Origin: an uncultured Collinsella sp.
GTDB lineage: Bacteria > Actinomycetota > Coriobacteriia > Coriobacteriales > Coriobacteriaceae
Length of the DNA: 64,000 nucleotides
Assembly (NCBI GenBank): GCA_902469555.1
Contig: CABRDB010000020.1
Span: forward strand, 19,882 to 83,881
Direction of reading: 5' to 3'
The translations under genes and the position numbers were made by a program. Positions within the stretch are counted from its first letter, which is position 1, and each line of letters begins with the position of its first letter. The notes beneath the pieces were generated by a model that saw only the letters and a program-made list of their open reading frames with translations, was not told the origin of the DNA and ran no database searches. This document shows positions 1 through 9,371 of the stretch, piece after piece.

Positions 1-1
1 G

Positions 2-916
2 ACCGACCACTCCTGCATTCGCGACGTGCTCGGCAGGCTCAACCGTCGCCTGGAGGATACGGGTATTCGCGTGTCTATTCCGTCGCAGCGCCTGGATTCG
101 TTTGGCGTGGATATGGCCGAGTCGGTCGCCGGCGAAAAGAAAGGCGGCCTGACGTTCGCGCCCGAAGCCGGCAGCCAGCGCATGCGCGACATCATTAACA
201 AGAACGTGACCGAGGAGGACTTGGACCGTGCGGCCAAGGCGGCCTTCGAGGCCGGCTGGAACCGCATGAAGCTCTACTTTATGATGGGCCTTCCCGGCGA
301 GCGCGACGAGGACATCGTGGCCATCGCCAATCTGGCCGATCATGTGCTGGAGCTCGGTCGTTCCGTGGTGCCCAAGGCTCGTCGCGGCTCGATCTCGGTG
401 TCTATCTCGGTTTCTGTCTTTATCCCCAAGGCTGCCACGCCGTTCCAGTGGTGCCCGCAGCTCGACTACGACGACGTCAAACGTCGCCAGAAGCTGCTTG
501 TCACGAGTGTGCGCAACCGTGCCGTCCGCGTGCATTACCACGATGCCGAGACCTCGCTCATCGAGGCCGCGCTTTCCCGCGCCGGTCGTGACATGACGCC
601 CGTCATCATCGATGCTTGGCGCGCGGGCTCTCGCTTTGACGCCTGGGTAGAGCATTTCTCGCTCGATAACTGGAAGGAGGCTGCTGCCAAAAACGGCATC
701 GACCTCAATGAGCTCGTGCACCTGCCCTACGAGTTGGACTGGCGCCTGCCGTGGGAGCATGTGAGCCCCGGCTGCACGCGTGGCTTCCTCGAGCGCGAGT
801 ACCGTCGCTCGCTCGAGGGTGTCACGACTCCCGACTGCACCCGCACGTCGTGCACCGGCTGCGGAATCTGCCCCACGCTCCACGCCAAGAATGTATTGAT
901 GGGTGATCGCGCATGA
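2..916 (+). CDS. Radical SAM protein, TIGR03960-like family (5' partial)
   Basis: The reading frame is open from the left edge, so this is the C-terminal part of a larger gene whose N-terminus (and usual CxxxCxxC cluster) lies outside the window. Visible segments such as GLTFAPEAGSQRMRDIINK and MKLYFMMGLPGE are typical of the second half of a B12-binding-type radical SAM barrel. A Cys-rich tail (CTRTSCTGCGICP) ends the protein and may hold another metal site. It overlaps the next gene by 4 bases (ATGA). In Actinobacteria and Firmicutes this family is paired with the DUF2344 protein seen next and lies before rplU. The family is recognised; its substrate is unknown to me. Confidence 0.85.
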   Translation, partial: TDHSCIRDVLGRLNRRLEDTGIRVSIPSQRLDSFGVDMAESVAGEKKGGLTFAPEAGSQRMRDIINKNVTEEDLDRAAKAAFEAGWNRMKLYFMMGLPGERDEDIVAIANLADHVLELGRSVVPKARRGSISVSISVSVFIPKAATPFQWCPQLDYDDVKRRQKLLVTSVRNRAVRVHYHDAETSLIEAALSRAGRDMTPVIIDAWRAGSRFDAWVEHFSLDNWKEAAAKNGIDLNELVHLPYELDWRLPWEHVSPGCTRGFLEREYRRSLEGVTTPDCTRTSCTGCGICPTLHAKNVLMGDRA

Positions 917-1725
917 GTGAGCGCCTGACTGACAACCCCACGCTCTTTAGGCTTCGTGTTCGCTATGGCAAGCGCGATCGCCTTAAGTACCTGGGCCATC
1001 TCGAAGTAATCCATACCATTGAGCGCATCGTGCGCCGTGCGGGGCTTCCCTATGCCGTCACGCAGGGCTTCTCTCCGCACATGCGCGTGGGCTTCTCTTC
1101 GGCACTACCGGTGGGTACGTCGTCGACCTGCGAGTGGTATGACCTGTTTATGACCGAGTTTGTGGCGCTCGACGAGGCGTTTGGGCGTCTGGCTGCGGCG
1201 TCTCCGGCCGATCTGGCACCCATTGAGGCAGCGTACATCGACGTGCGCACGCCGGCGTTGACGGCGCAGCTCACGCGCCTGTCGTATCGCATTGATTTGC
1301 ACTTGGATCCCGAGGCGCCCGTAAGCGCCGACGAGGTGCGTCGTGCGATCGACACGTTGCGCGCGGACCATGGCATCGACTACGCGCGCGGAAAAAAGAG
1401 CAAGCGCTTGGATTTGGATCACACGCTCGTGGGCTATGAGCTCACGGCGGGGGAGCGCCCGGACCATTTGGTGCTCATGCTCGACACCCATGCCGATAAC
1501 GAGGGCTCCATGCGTCCGGAAATTTTGCTTTCTGCAGCTGATGTTTTGTTGCAGGGCTTGACCCCGGGCGTGGATGCACCTATTGTTTCCACCGGTATGC
1601 AAGACCTCGTGACCATCTGCTCCTACGATGTCGAGCGTCAGAATCAAGCATGCGAGGACGACGAGGGCCGACTCGTCAGCCCCATACCTGTGCGAACTTG
1701 TGGATTTGCTCCACATACTCGTTGA
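913..1725 (+). CDS. DUF2344 / TIGR03936 radical-SAM-associated protein
   Basis: This 270-residue protein starts at an ATG overlapping the stop of the radical SAM gene (ATGA), so the pair is probably translationally coupled. The N-terminal part (LRVRYGKRDRLKYLGHLE, then RAGLPYAVTQGFSPHMRVGF) is the family signature. Members are found beside, or fused to, TIGR03960 radical SAM proteins just upstream of rplU, which is the arrangement here. The biochemical role is not established. The stop codon overlaps the -35 hexamer of the rplU promoter. The usual rne/rng gene between this pair and rplU is absent. Confidence 0.85.
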   Translation: MSERLTDNPTLFRLRVRYGKRDRLKYLGHLEVIHTIERIVRRAGLPYAVTQGFSPHMRVGFSSALPVGTSSTCEWYDLFMTEFVALDEAFGRLAAASPADLAPIEAAYIDVRTPALTAQLTRLSYRIDLHLDPEAPVSADEVRRAIDTLRADHGIDYARGKKSKRLDLDHTLVGYELTAGERPDHLVLMLDTHADNEGSMRPEILLSAADVLLQGLTPGVDAPIVSTGMQDLVTICSYDVERQNQACEDDEGRLVSPIPVRTCGFAPHTR

Positions 1726-1750
1726 CGGGGGTATTTTCGCCTGCTACTAT
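1722..1750 (+). promoter_or_regulatory. Promoter of rplU-rpmA
   Basis: TTGACG at 1722-1727 and TACTAT at 1745-1750 are separated by 17 bases. This is a near-consensus housekeeping promoter placed about 43 bases before the rplU start. The -35 hexamer overlaps the stop codon of the preceding gene. Confidence 0.8.
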
Positions 1751-1792
1751 ATTCGGCTGTTGCACTAACTGATGCATGAAGGGCAAGTAAAC

Positions 1793-2167
1793 ATGTACGC
1801 AATCGTTAACACGGGCGGCAAGCAGTACAAGGTCGCCACCGACGATGTCATCACCGTCGAGAAGATCGAGGGCAATGAGGGCGACAAGGTCACCCTGCCG
1901 GTCATCTTCCTCAACGATGGTAAGAAGATCGTCACCGATCCCGACAAGCTGGCCAAGGCCAAAGTTACCGCTCAGATCGTTGAGCAGTTCAAGGGCGAGA
2001 AGCAGCTGGTCTTCAAGTTCCACAAGCGTAAGCGCTATCGTCGTCTGAAGGGTCACCGTCAGCAGCTCACCAAGCTGAAGATCGTGAAGGTCCAGGCTAC
2101 GTCCCGCGCCAAGAAGGCTGTCAAGGCAGAGGCCGAGGCTGTTGCCGAGGCTCCCGTCGCCGAGTAG
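1793..2167 (+). CDS. rplU: 50S ribosomal protein L21
   Basis: L21 binds 23S rRNA in the large subunit. The sequence opens MYAIVNTGGKQYKV, the usual L21 N-terminus, and carries the basic HKRKRYRRLKGHRQ stretch near residue 80. I prefer ATG 1793, with GAAGGGCAAG as ribosome-binding site; the in-frame ATG at 1772 would add seven unrelated residues. The 124-residue product is longer than the usual 100-105 because of an Ala/Glu-rich tail (about the last 20 residues), a feature also seen on S16 in this window. It is followed after 33 bases by rpmA. Confidence 0.97.
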   Translation: MYAIVNTGGKQYKVATDDVITVEKIEGNEGDKVTLPVIFLNDGKKIVTDPDKLAKAKVTAQIVEQFKGEKQLVFKFHKRKRYRRLKGHRQQLTKLKIVKVQATSRAKKAVKAEAEAVAEAPVAE

Positions 2168-2200
2168 ATTACACTCGTAACGAAAGAGTAGGTATACACA

Positions 2201-2458
2201 ATGGCACACAAAAAAGGACTCGGTTCCTCCCGTAATGGCCGTGACTCCCGCGGTCAGCGCCTTGGCACGAAGCGCTATGCCGGCCAGACGGTAACCACGG
2301 GCACGATTCTCGTCCGTCAGCACGGCACGCACATCCACCCGGGTGAGAACGTTGGCCGTGGCAAGGACGACACGCTGTTCGCGCTGGTCGACGGTACCGT
2401 TGAGTTCCACAAGGGTATCAAGCACAGGGTCAGCGTACGCCCGCTCGCGAACGCGTAA
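2201..2458 (+). CDS. rpmA: 50S ribosomal protein L27
   Basis: L27 lies near the peptidyl transferase centre. The 85-residue sequence starts [16 protein letters not shown] and contains [23 protein letters not shown], a clear L27. There is no Firmicutes-type cleavable N-terminal extension before AHKKG, so no Prp protease processing is expected. It forms the usual rplU-rpmA pair and is closed by an intrinsic terminator before obgE. Confidence 0.98.
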   Translation: MAHKKGLGSSRNGRDSRGQRLGTKRYAGQTVTTGTILVRQHGTHIHPGENVGRGKDDTLFALVDGTVEFHKGIKHRVSVRPLANA

Positions 2459-2483
2459 TTCACCCTTCATAGAGCACATATGT

Positions 2484-2527
2484 GGGAGGCACTTGAGTTT
2501 TAGGATTCAAGGGTCTCCCTCTTTTTT
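2484..2527 (+). terminator. Intrinsic terminator after rpmA
   Basis: A 14-pair stem (GGGAGGCACTTGAG with TTCAAGGGTCTCCC, one mismatch and two wobbles) with an 8-base loop is followed by TCTTTTTT. It ends the rplU-rpmA transcript, probably with read-through to obgE because obgE starts only 17 bases later. Confidence 0.85.
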
Positions 2528-2531
2528 GTAG

Positions 2532-4010
<1,479 letters not shown>

Positions 4011-4013
4011 GCC

Positions 4014-4691
4014 ATGTCGCTGCGCGGTGGAATCGGTCTGCCCGAGCTTCCTCTAGAGGACGGGCAGGAGTTTAGGCTCGGCATTATGGGTGGCACCTTT
4101 GATCCCATCCATTACGGGCACCTGGTGACCGCCGAGCAGGCGCGTGAGTCGCTCGACTTGGACGCTGTGCTCTTTATGCCGGCGGGCTCTCCCGCCTTTA
4201 AGCTTGACAAGCCGGTGACGCCTGCCGAGGACCGTTATGCCATGACGGTCCTCGCCACCGCCGCGAACCCGGCCTTTTTGGCGAGTCGGTTCGAGATCGA
4301 CCGTCCGGGCGTAACCTACACGGCCGATACGCTTCATGCCCTTCGCGACTTTTATCCGCCGCAGGTAAAGCTCTACTTTATTACGGGCGCCGACGCGATT
4401 ATCGATATCGTGACCTGGCATGATGCCGAACGAATCGCTGAGCTTGCTACCTTTATTGCGGCGACACGACCGGGCTTTGATATCGATACGGCGCGTGCCC
4501 GAATCAAAGAGTCGGGGCTGCCGTTCGACGTGCGCTATATTCAGATTCCGGCGCTGGCGATCAGCTCGACGAACATCCGTAAGCGAGTCGCCCGCGGCAT
4601 GAGCGTGCGCTATCTTACGAGCGAGTCTGTGCTCGGCTACATTCGCAAGCGCGGTTTGTATGTCGATCTGGGCCAAGAAGATTTTGAGTGA
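4014..4691 (+). CDS. nadD: Nicotinate-nucleotide adenylyltransferase
   Basis: NadD converts nicotinate mononucleotide and ATP to deamido-NAD. The nucleotidyltransferase motif GGTFDPIHYGHL is at about residues 26-37 and the second motif, ISSTNIRKRV (ISST.IR), is near residue 183. A preceding 24-residue N-terminal arm is present if ATG 4014 is used; no other ATG lies before the core. The gene starts three bases after the obgE stop. Its length (225 residues) is normal. Confidence 0.96.
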   Translation: MSLRGGIGLPELPLEDGQEFRLGIMGGTFDPIHYGHLVTAEQARESLDLDAVLFMPAGSPAFKLDKPVTPAEDRYAMTVLATAANPAFLASRFEIDRPGVTYTADTLHALRDFYPPQVKLYFITGADAIIDIVTWHDAERIAELATFIAATRPGFDIDTARARIKESGLPFDVRYIQIPALAISSTNIRKRVARGMSVRYLTSESVLGYIRKRGLYVDLGQEDFE

Positions 4692-4703
4692 TGGGGGACT
4701 ACG

Positions 4704-5312
4704 TTGTCGGTAGAGGATCAGTTTGAGGGCGATGAGCGCGCGCTGCTCAAGCGCATTCAAGAGCTGCTCGATGTTCGCATGAAGGATAAGCGCAAGCGCT
4801 ATGTGCATTCGCTGGGTGTTGCCGAGACCGCACTTCATCTGGCCGAGGTCTACGGCGTTGACCGCTTTGATGCCGCTGCCGCCGGCCTGATCCATGACTG
4901 GGACAAAGTGCTCTCCGACGACGAGCTGGTCACGCGCGCTCTGCATTACGGCATTAAGATTGCCGGCTCTCCGTCTGCCGCGATGCCGCTTTTACACGGC
5001 CCAGTTGCCGCCTATGAGCTTCCGCAGCTTTTTCCCGAGCTGTCGCCGGCCGTTTTCCAGGCTGTCGACCGTCACACCGTGGGCGCTTGCGACATGACGC
5101 CGCTCGATATGGTAGTCTTTGTGGCCGATGCCATCGAACCCAACCGCCACGGCGATTATGCCCATGCGCTGCGCAAGATGGTGGGGAAGTCCTCGCTCGA
5201 CGAGTTGTTCTTCTCCTGTTTTGCGCAGGGTCTGGTCTATGTGATCCAGTCCGGGCGTTATCTTTATCCCACGGCTATTTCGATTTACAACCATTACGCC
5301 CAGCTGCGCTAG
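4704..5312 (+). CDS. yqeK: HD-domain hydrolase, YqeK family (Ap4A-cleaving)
   Basis: A 202-residue HD protein with TTG start after GGGGGACT. Metal-binding residues are visible as RYVHSLGVAE (first His), GLIHDWDK (HD), LLHGPVA and DRHTVG, ending with FVADAIEPNR. YqeK proteins hydrolyse diadenosine tetraphosphate symmetrically. The position between nadD and rsfS is the conserved position for yqeK. The family assignment is firm; the substrate is taken from characterised members. Confidence 0.9.
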   Translation: MSVEDQFEGDERALLKRIQELLDVRMKDKRKRYVHSLGVAETALHLAEVYGVDRFDAAAAGLIHDWDKVLSDDELVTRALHYGIKIAGSPSAAMPLLHGPVAAYELPQLFPELSPAVFQAVDRHTVGACDMTPLDMVVFVADAIEPNRHGDYAHALRKMVGKSSLDELFFSCFAQGLVYVIQSGRYLYPTAISIYNHYAQLR

Positions 5313-5339
5313 CTCGGGCTGTCTAGAAAGAGGTATTCC

Positions 5340-5795
5340 ATGGCCGACGAGACCATGACCGACGAGCAGATTCTTGAAGGTGTGGAGCACAAGAGCTTCG
5401 TCGCCACGTCCGACCGCACTGCCGCCTCGCTGTCCGCGAGCGGTGTCGCCGCCGAGGATGTCGCCCGCGCCGCCGCGCAGGCCGCCTGCGACAAGAAGGG
5501 CGAGGACGTTCAGGTGCTCGACCTGACCGAGCTTTCCGACGTGTGCGACTACTTTGTGCTTGCCACCGGTACCAACAACCGCCAGGTCGATTCGATCGTC
5601 GACGAGATTGAGGAGAAGGTCGCCGAGGCTTGCGGCGAGCATCCGTTCTCCATTGAGGGCCGCGAGCAGAAGACCTGGATGCTCATGGACTACGGTTCGG
5701 TTGTCGTCCACGTCTTCACTCCCGAAGCCCGCGACTTCTACCGCCTCGAGAAGCTCTGGGGCGACGCTCCCCAGCTTCCCCTCGACCTCCTCTAA
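5340..5795 (+). CDS. rsfS: Ribosomal silencing factor RsfS
   Basis: RsfS binds L14 and blocks subunit joining in starved cells. The DUF143 core starts near residue 45 (AAQAACDKKGEDVQVLDL) and contains CDYFVLATGTNNRQVDSI and WMLMDYGSVVVHVF. The first 40 residues form an extra N-terminal segment not present in short family members. The ATG at 5340 follows GAAAGAGG. The stop codon directly abuts the left inverted repeat of the RAYT locus (TAA shares two bases with it). Confidence 0.93.
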   Translation: MADETMTDEQILEGVEHKSFVATSDRTAASLSASGVAAEDVARAAAQAACDKKGEDVQVLDLTELSDVCDYFVLATGTNNRQVDSIVDEIEEKVAEACGEHPFSIEGREQKTWMLMDYGSVVVHVFTPEARDFYRLEKLWGDAPQLPLDLL

Positions 5796-5829
5796 ATGAT
5801 TTTTCTGGGACGGGGATAAAATAATCATT
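5794..5829. repeat. Left REP-like palindromic repeat of the RAYT locus
   Basis: A 36-base imperfect palindrome begins AAATGATT and ends AATCATT, with a GGGACGGGGAT core. Its reverse complement matches the right repeat (6680-6715) at 29 of 35 positions, the only differences being a TTTT/AAAA block and two single bases. It begins inside the rsfS stop codon. Confidence 0.8.
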
Positions 5830-5839
5830 GCTACCGTTT

Positions 5840-5885
5840 GCCGAACCGCTCACCTTTGTTGGGCGGTTCGGCCCTTTTCTTCCTT
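5840..5885 (+). terminator. Intrinsic terminator, probably of rsfS
   Basis: A perfect 10-pair stem (GCCGAACCGC with GCGGTTCGGC) encloses a 13-base loop and is followed by CCTTTTCTTCCTTT. It lies between the left REP-like repeat and the RAYT gene, so the palindrome separates rsfS from what looks like its own terminator. Confidence 0.75.
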
Positions 5886-5932
5886 TCCTTTTGTATGCTG
5901 TGACTACTGCATCCTTGGAAGGGAGGGTTTCG

Positions 5933-6673
5933 ATGACTCGTGTTGCCCGTGCGTTGTCCGAACTCGGCCATTATCACGTCATGCTCAAGGGCTGTGCTGG
6001 CCAGCTGATCTTCGAAGACGATGACGATCGCCTTTATTTTCTCAATCTATTGAACAGACGATTTACGTCCGCTCATATTCGCCTTCTTGCCTGGTGCCTC
6101 ATGGACAATCATGTTCACCTGCTATTTGATGATCTCGATAATCAGATGAGCGTTGCTATGCATGCGATTGATACGGCATATGCGAAACACTTCAATCAAA
6201 AAACCGGTCGCCGCGGACCGGTGTTCCAGGAACGATTCAAGAGTGTGATCATTTCTGACGACAAACAGCTGCTCCGTTGCGTCCGATACATACACGACAA
6301 TCCTGCAAAAGCAGGTATTTCTTCTGCTCCTCTGTATCGCTGGAGCAGCTTCCATGAGTATTTCTCTCATCCCGAAATTTGTGATTGTGAAGGTATTCTC
6401 AATCTGTTTGGGGGTACGGAAGCGTTTTATCTTTCGAGTACCGACGGCAGGCCTAATCCCTATTTTATGCCCGAAGGTAAGCATATCTCCGATATGGATG
6501 CGCTGGAAGTTGCCCGGGCTCTTTTGGCTCCGCATGAGCCTTATCAGCTTAAAACTTTGCCGAAATCAGAGCGAAATCGTCTTCTGGCAGTGTTGAGGCA
6601 TCGGGGGTTTACGATTGACCAGATTTCGCGTCTGACGGGAATTGGGACCAATATCATTCAAAGGGCGAAATGA
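5933..6673 (+). CDS. REP-associated tyrosine transposase (Y1_Tnp / IS200-like fold)
   Basis: The 246-residue product from ATG 5933 (preceded by GGAAGGGAGGG) has the HUH motif DNHVHLLF, a GRRGPVFQERFKS segment, and the tyrosine helix CVRYIHDNPAKAG followed by YRWSSFHEYF. These are hallmarks of RAYT/TnpA_REP single-strand transposases. A C-terminal helix-turn-helix-like part (FTIDQISRLTGIGTNII) follows. An in-frame TTG at 5828 would add 35 residues but crosses the terminator, so I rejected it. Palindromic repeats in opposite orientation lie on both sides. All visible catalytic residues are intact, so it may be active. GC content is lower than in its neighbours, consistent with transfer. Confidence 0.88.
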   Translation: MTRVARALSELGHYHVMLKGCAGQLIFEDDDDRLYFLNLLNRRFTSAHIRLLAWCLMDNHVHLLFDDLDNQMSVAMHAIDTAYAKHFNQKTGRRGPVFQERFKSVIISDDKQLLRCVRYIHDNPAKAGISSAPLYRWSSFHEYFSHPEICDCEGILNLFGGTEAFYLSSTDGRPNPYFMPEGKHISDMDALEVARALLAPHEPYQLKTLPKSERNRLLAVLRHRGFTIDQISRLTGIGTNIIQRAK

Positions 6674-6679
6674 CGCTCC

Positions 6680-6715
6680 AAATGATTAAAAAATCCCCGT
6701 CCTAGAATAATCATT
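6680..6715. repeat. Right REP-like palindromic repeat of the RAYT locus
   Basis: A 36-base imperfect palindrome (AAATGATT ... AATCATT) with an ATCCCCGTCC core, six bases after the RAYT stop codon. It is the inverted partner of 5794-5829. This convergent pair of palindromes around the gene is the arrangement expected of a RAYT with its cognate REP sequences. Confidence 0.8.
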
Positions 6716-6750
6716 CGCAGCTGCCCGGCTTTCTTTTTGCCCAAAGGCGG

Positions 6751-8004
6751 TTAATCGTTGAAGCGGGATTGGCGGCCGAAGGATAGGGCGGTGTCGCCGA
6801 ACTTGTCTCGGACGGCGTCGATGGCGACGGAGAGGTCGCGGCGGTCGCTGGATTGGGCTCCGCGGTCATCGATCTCGCAGAACAGGTCGGTCTGGATGCC
6901 GCCTTGGTGGTCGAAGTCGCTCATGCCGATGCCCGCTAAGCGAACATGCATGCCTTCCTGCCAGATGTTGTCGAGCAGTTCGAGTGCAACCGCCACGAAG
7001 ATGTTCTCATCGTCGGTCGGATGAGGCAGCCGGCGCTGTGCCGTACGCCCGCTGCCATACGAATACTTAAGCTTGAGCGTTACCGTGGCACCCGTCAGCC
7101 CCTGACGGCGCAGACGGCGCCCCACTGACTCTCCCAACAGAGCAATCGCTGCCTCAATATCCCCACGCTCAGTCAAATCTTTCGCAAAGGTGCGTTCATT
7201 GCTGACCGACTTGACCTCGCGCTCTTCATCGAGGCTCGTGACTTCAGAGATTTCGAGTCCCAGCGCACGCTGACGCATGCGCTCGCCGTTGACGCCAAAA
7301 ATAGAGGCCAAGGTGGATTCCGGTGCACGTGATAGCTCGCCGAGGGTGTAGATGCGCATGCGGCGCAGTCGCTCCTCGGCCGAGCGCCCGATGCCGCTCA
7401 TGGCAGACACTGGTAGCGCGGCCAAAAAGCGCTGTTCCGTCCCGGGGCGCACGATGGTCAGCCCAAACGGCTTATCCCGCTCGCTTGCGATCTTTGCGAC
7501 CGTCTTGTTGCAGCCCACGCCAATGGAGCAGGTCACTCCCAGCGCTGCCACGCGGTCGCTTATACGCCGCGCAACCAGCAGCGGGTCTTCGGGCGCAAAG
7601 CGACCCGGTGTGATATCGATAAAGGCTTCGTCGATGGATACGCGCTCCACGCGCGGCGTCTCGTCGGCGAGAATCGCCATGACCTGCGCGCTCACCTCGC
7701 GGTAGCGATCAAAATGCCCATGCGTCCAAATGGCCTGCGGGCACAGGCGCCGTGCCTCGGCCGAGGCCATGGCAGAGTGCACGCCAAAGCGACGCGCCTC
7801 ATACGAACACGTGGACACGACGCCACGCGAATCGGCGTCTCCGCCCACGATGAGCGGCTTGCCGCGCCACTCGGGATGATCGAGCATCTCCACGCTCGCA
7901 AAAAACGCATCAAGGTCCATCAGACCCACCGCCGGGCCCGTCCAGGGAGGCGGTGTGACGCCCATGGCATCCTCATAACCGTATGTATGTTCGCGTCTTT
8001 CCAT
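6751..8004 (-). CDS. dinB: DNA polymerase IV (Y-family translesion polymerase)
   Basis: A 417-residue Y-family polymerase for error-prone bypass of DNA lesions. DLDAFFASVE with the first catalytic Asp is at residues 30-39; VSIDEAFIDIT with the second acidic pair is near 122. The helix-hairpin-helix part (ALPVSAMSGIGRSAEERLRRM) and little-finger domain follow. Residues 1-25 form a short extra N-terminal arm; the ATG of MERREHT is the first in the frame. The C-terminus ends RQSRFND with no QLxLF clamp-binding peptide visible. It is transcribed against the RAYT gene and away from rpsP. No LexA-type operator was recognised upstream. Confidence 0.94.
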   Translation of the reverse strand: MERREHTYGYEDAMGVTPPPWTGPAVGLMDLDAFFASVEMLDHPEWRGKPLIVGGDADSRGVVSTCSYEARRFGVHSAMASAEARRLCPQAIWTHGHFDRYREVSAQVMAILADETPRVERVSIDEAFIDITPGRFAPEDPLLVARRISDRVAALGVTCSIGVGCNKTVAKIASERDKPFGLTIVRPGTEQRFLAALPVSAMSGIGRSAEERLRRMRIYTLGELSRAPESTLASIFGVNGERMRQRALGLEISEVTSLDEEREVKSVSNERTFAKDLTERGDIEAAIALLGESVGRRLRRQGLTGATVTLKLKYSYGSGRTAQRRLPHPTDDENIFVAVALELLDNIWQEGMHVRLAGIGMSDFDHQGGIQTDLFCEIDDRGAQSSDRRDLSVAIDAVRDKFGDTALSFGRQSRFND

Positions 8005-8120
8005 GTCATGAGTATACCGCGCAGCTCATGTGGGGTGCGTGTATGTGCTTGCAAATCCCGAATTCTTGTCTAAGATATGGATTTGCCCTCGACTACACCG
8101 AAGAAGTTGGTCTCACGGAC

Positions 8121-8149
8121 TTCACCTGCCCGCGTCGATGGCGTATTAT
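8121..8149 (+). promoter_or_regulatory. Promoter of the rpsP operon
   Basis: TTCACC (8121-8126) and TATTAT (8144-8149) are separated by 17 bases. The predicted transcript would have a leader of about 50 bases with a short GCAGC/GCTGC hairpin (8172-8186) before the ribosome-binding site. Confidence 0.6.
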
Positions 8150-8205
8150 GTTCAACTGTTTGTTTGTAGTTGCAGCCTAAAGCTGCTTGGTTGGAGGAGT
8201 TTCCT

Positions 8206-8547
8206 TTGGCAGTCAAGATTCGCCTTGCTCGTCACGGCGCTAAGAAGCGTCCGTACTACCGTGTCGTCGTCGCCGATTCCCGCGCCCCGCGTGACGGTCG
8301 TATCATCGAGGAGGTTGGCCGCTACAACCCGATGACCGCCCCCAAGACCATCAACCTCGACCTCGAGAAGATCGCCGACTGGCAGTCCAAGGGTGCTCAG
8401 CTCACCGACGCCGTCGCCGCTCTGGTCAAGGCCGCCAACGAGGGCGAGAAGACCGAGACCGTCGTCAAGAAGTCCAAGAAGCAGCTCGCCAAAGAGGCCG
8501 AGGCCGCTAAGGCTGCCGCTGAGGCCGCTGAGGGCGCCGAGGAGTAA
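8206..8547 (+). CDS. rpsP: 30S ribosomal protein S16
   Basis: S16 is an early-assembling small-subunit protein. The sequence starts (M)[25 protein letters not shown], the family signature. I chose TTG 8206 because GGAGGAG lies 7 bases upstream and the L/M-AVKI start is universal; the upstream TTG at 8170 would add 12 unrelated residues. The product is 113 residues, with an Ala/Glu/Lys-rich tail of about 25 residues. It heads rpsP-khpA-rimM-trmD-lepB. Confidence 0.97.
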   Translation: MAVKIRLARHGAKKRPYYRVVVADSRAPRDGRIIEEVGRYNPMTAPKTINLDLEKIADWQSKGAQLTDAVAALVKAANEGEKTETVVKKSKKQLAKEAEAAKAAAEAAEGAEE

Positions 8548-8550
8548 ATC

Positions 8551-8835
8551 GTGCCTGAGGTTGACGCTGCACAGCTCGAGGGTGAGGCAATGCTCTCAGA
8601 TCGCATCGCCGATCTCGTCGAATATCTCGTTGTTCAGATCGTCGACGACCCGGATTCCGTGAGCCTTGAGGTCATCGATGGTGATGACGCCTCTACGATT
8701 GAGGTTTCGGTCGCCGAGGATGACGTCGCTAAGGTCATCGGCCGTCGTGGCCGTACCATCAAGGCCATTCGCACGCTCGCCCGTGCACTGGCCGCTCGCC
8801 TCGACACTGCTGTCGAGGTAGAGGTTCTGGGCTAG
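8551..8835 (+). CDS. khpA: KH-domain RNA-binding protein KhpA
   Basis: A 94-residue protein with a single KH domain. The RNA-binding loop is GRRGRTIKAIRTLARA (GxxGxxI.AIR). KhpA-type proteins (formerly YlqC) bind RNA together with KhpB and lie between rpsP and rimM in Gram-positive genomes, as here. The GTG start is three bases after the rpsP stop. The N-terminal 18 residues are slightly longer than usual. Confidence 0.93.
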   Translation: MPEVDAAQLEGEAMLSDRIADLVEYLVVQIVDDPDSVSLEVIDGDDASTIEVSVAEDDVAKVIGRRGRTIKAIRTLARALAARLDTAVEVEVLG

Positions 8836-8839
8836 GACC

Positions 8840-9361
8840 TTGAGGTCCCAGTACAAAAACATCGCCCGTGTGGTCAAGCCGCACGGAAGGAAGGGGGAGG
8901 TCCTCGCGCAGCCGCTGCGGGGGCTTCCTTCTGTATTAGAGCCGGGCATGCGCGTCGCCCTGACGCCGCCGGCGCTCAAGCGCGACCGCTTTTGCACGGT
9001 CGTGTCCGTCACCAATACGGGCGATGGCGATCTGGTCTCGTTTGAGGGCATTGACGACTTGACGGCCGCCGAGGGCATCACGGGATGCTATGTGCTGGCA
9101 AATCGCGACGACTTTGAGCTCGATTCGCTCGACGCTGCCTATACCGACCTGATGGGTCGCGAGGTGGTCGACGAGCGCTTCGGTTCGCTCGGCACGATCG
9201 TCGAGATCATGTCGACGCCCGCGAACGATGTTTGGGTTGTCGAGGGCGATCGGTACGGCGAGGTACTGATTCCCGTGATCGAGCAGGTTGTGCTCGATCT
9301 TCCCGACAAAGGAATAATTTCCGTCCACGTTATGGACGGCCTGATCGATATGGACAAGTAG
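8840..9361 (+). CDS. rimM: 16S rRNA processing / ribosome maturation factor RimM
   Basis: RimM binds S19 and promotes maturation of the 30S head. A 173-residue protein with TTG start four bases after khpA. The N-terminal motif is IARVVKPHGRKGEVLAQPL and the C-terminal PRC-barrel contains LMGREVVDE, VEGDRYGEVLIPVIEQVVLDLP. Length and position before trmD are normal. Confidence 0.95.
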   Translation: MRSQYKNIARVVKPHGRKGEVLAQPLRGLPSVLEPGMRVALTPPALKRDRFCTVVSVTNTGDGDLVSFEGIDDLTAAEGITGCYVLANRDDFELDSLDAAYTDLMGREVVDERFGSLGTIVEIMSTPANDVWVVEGDRYGEVLIPVIEQVVLDLPDKGIISVHVMDGLIDMDK

Positions 9362-9371
9362 GGAGGACAAC

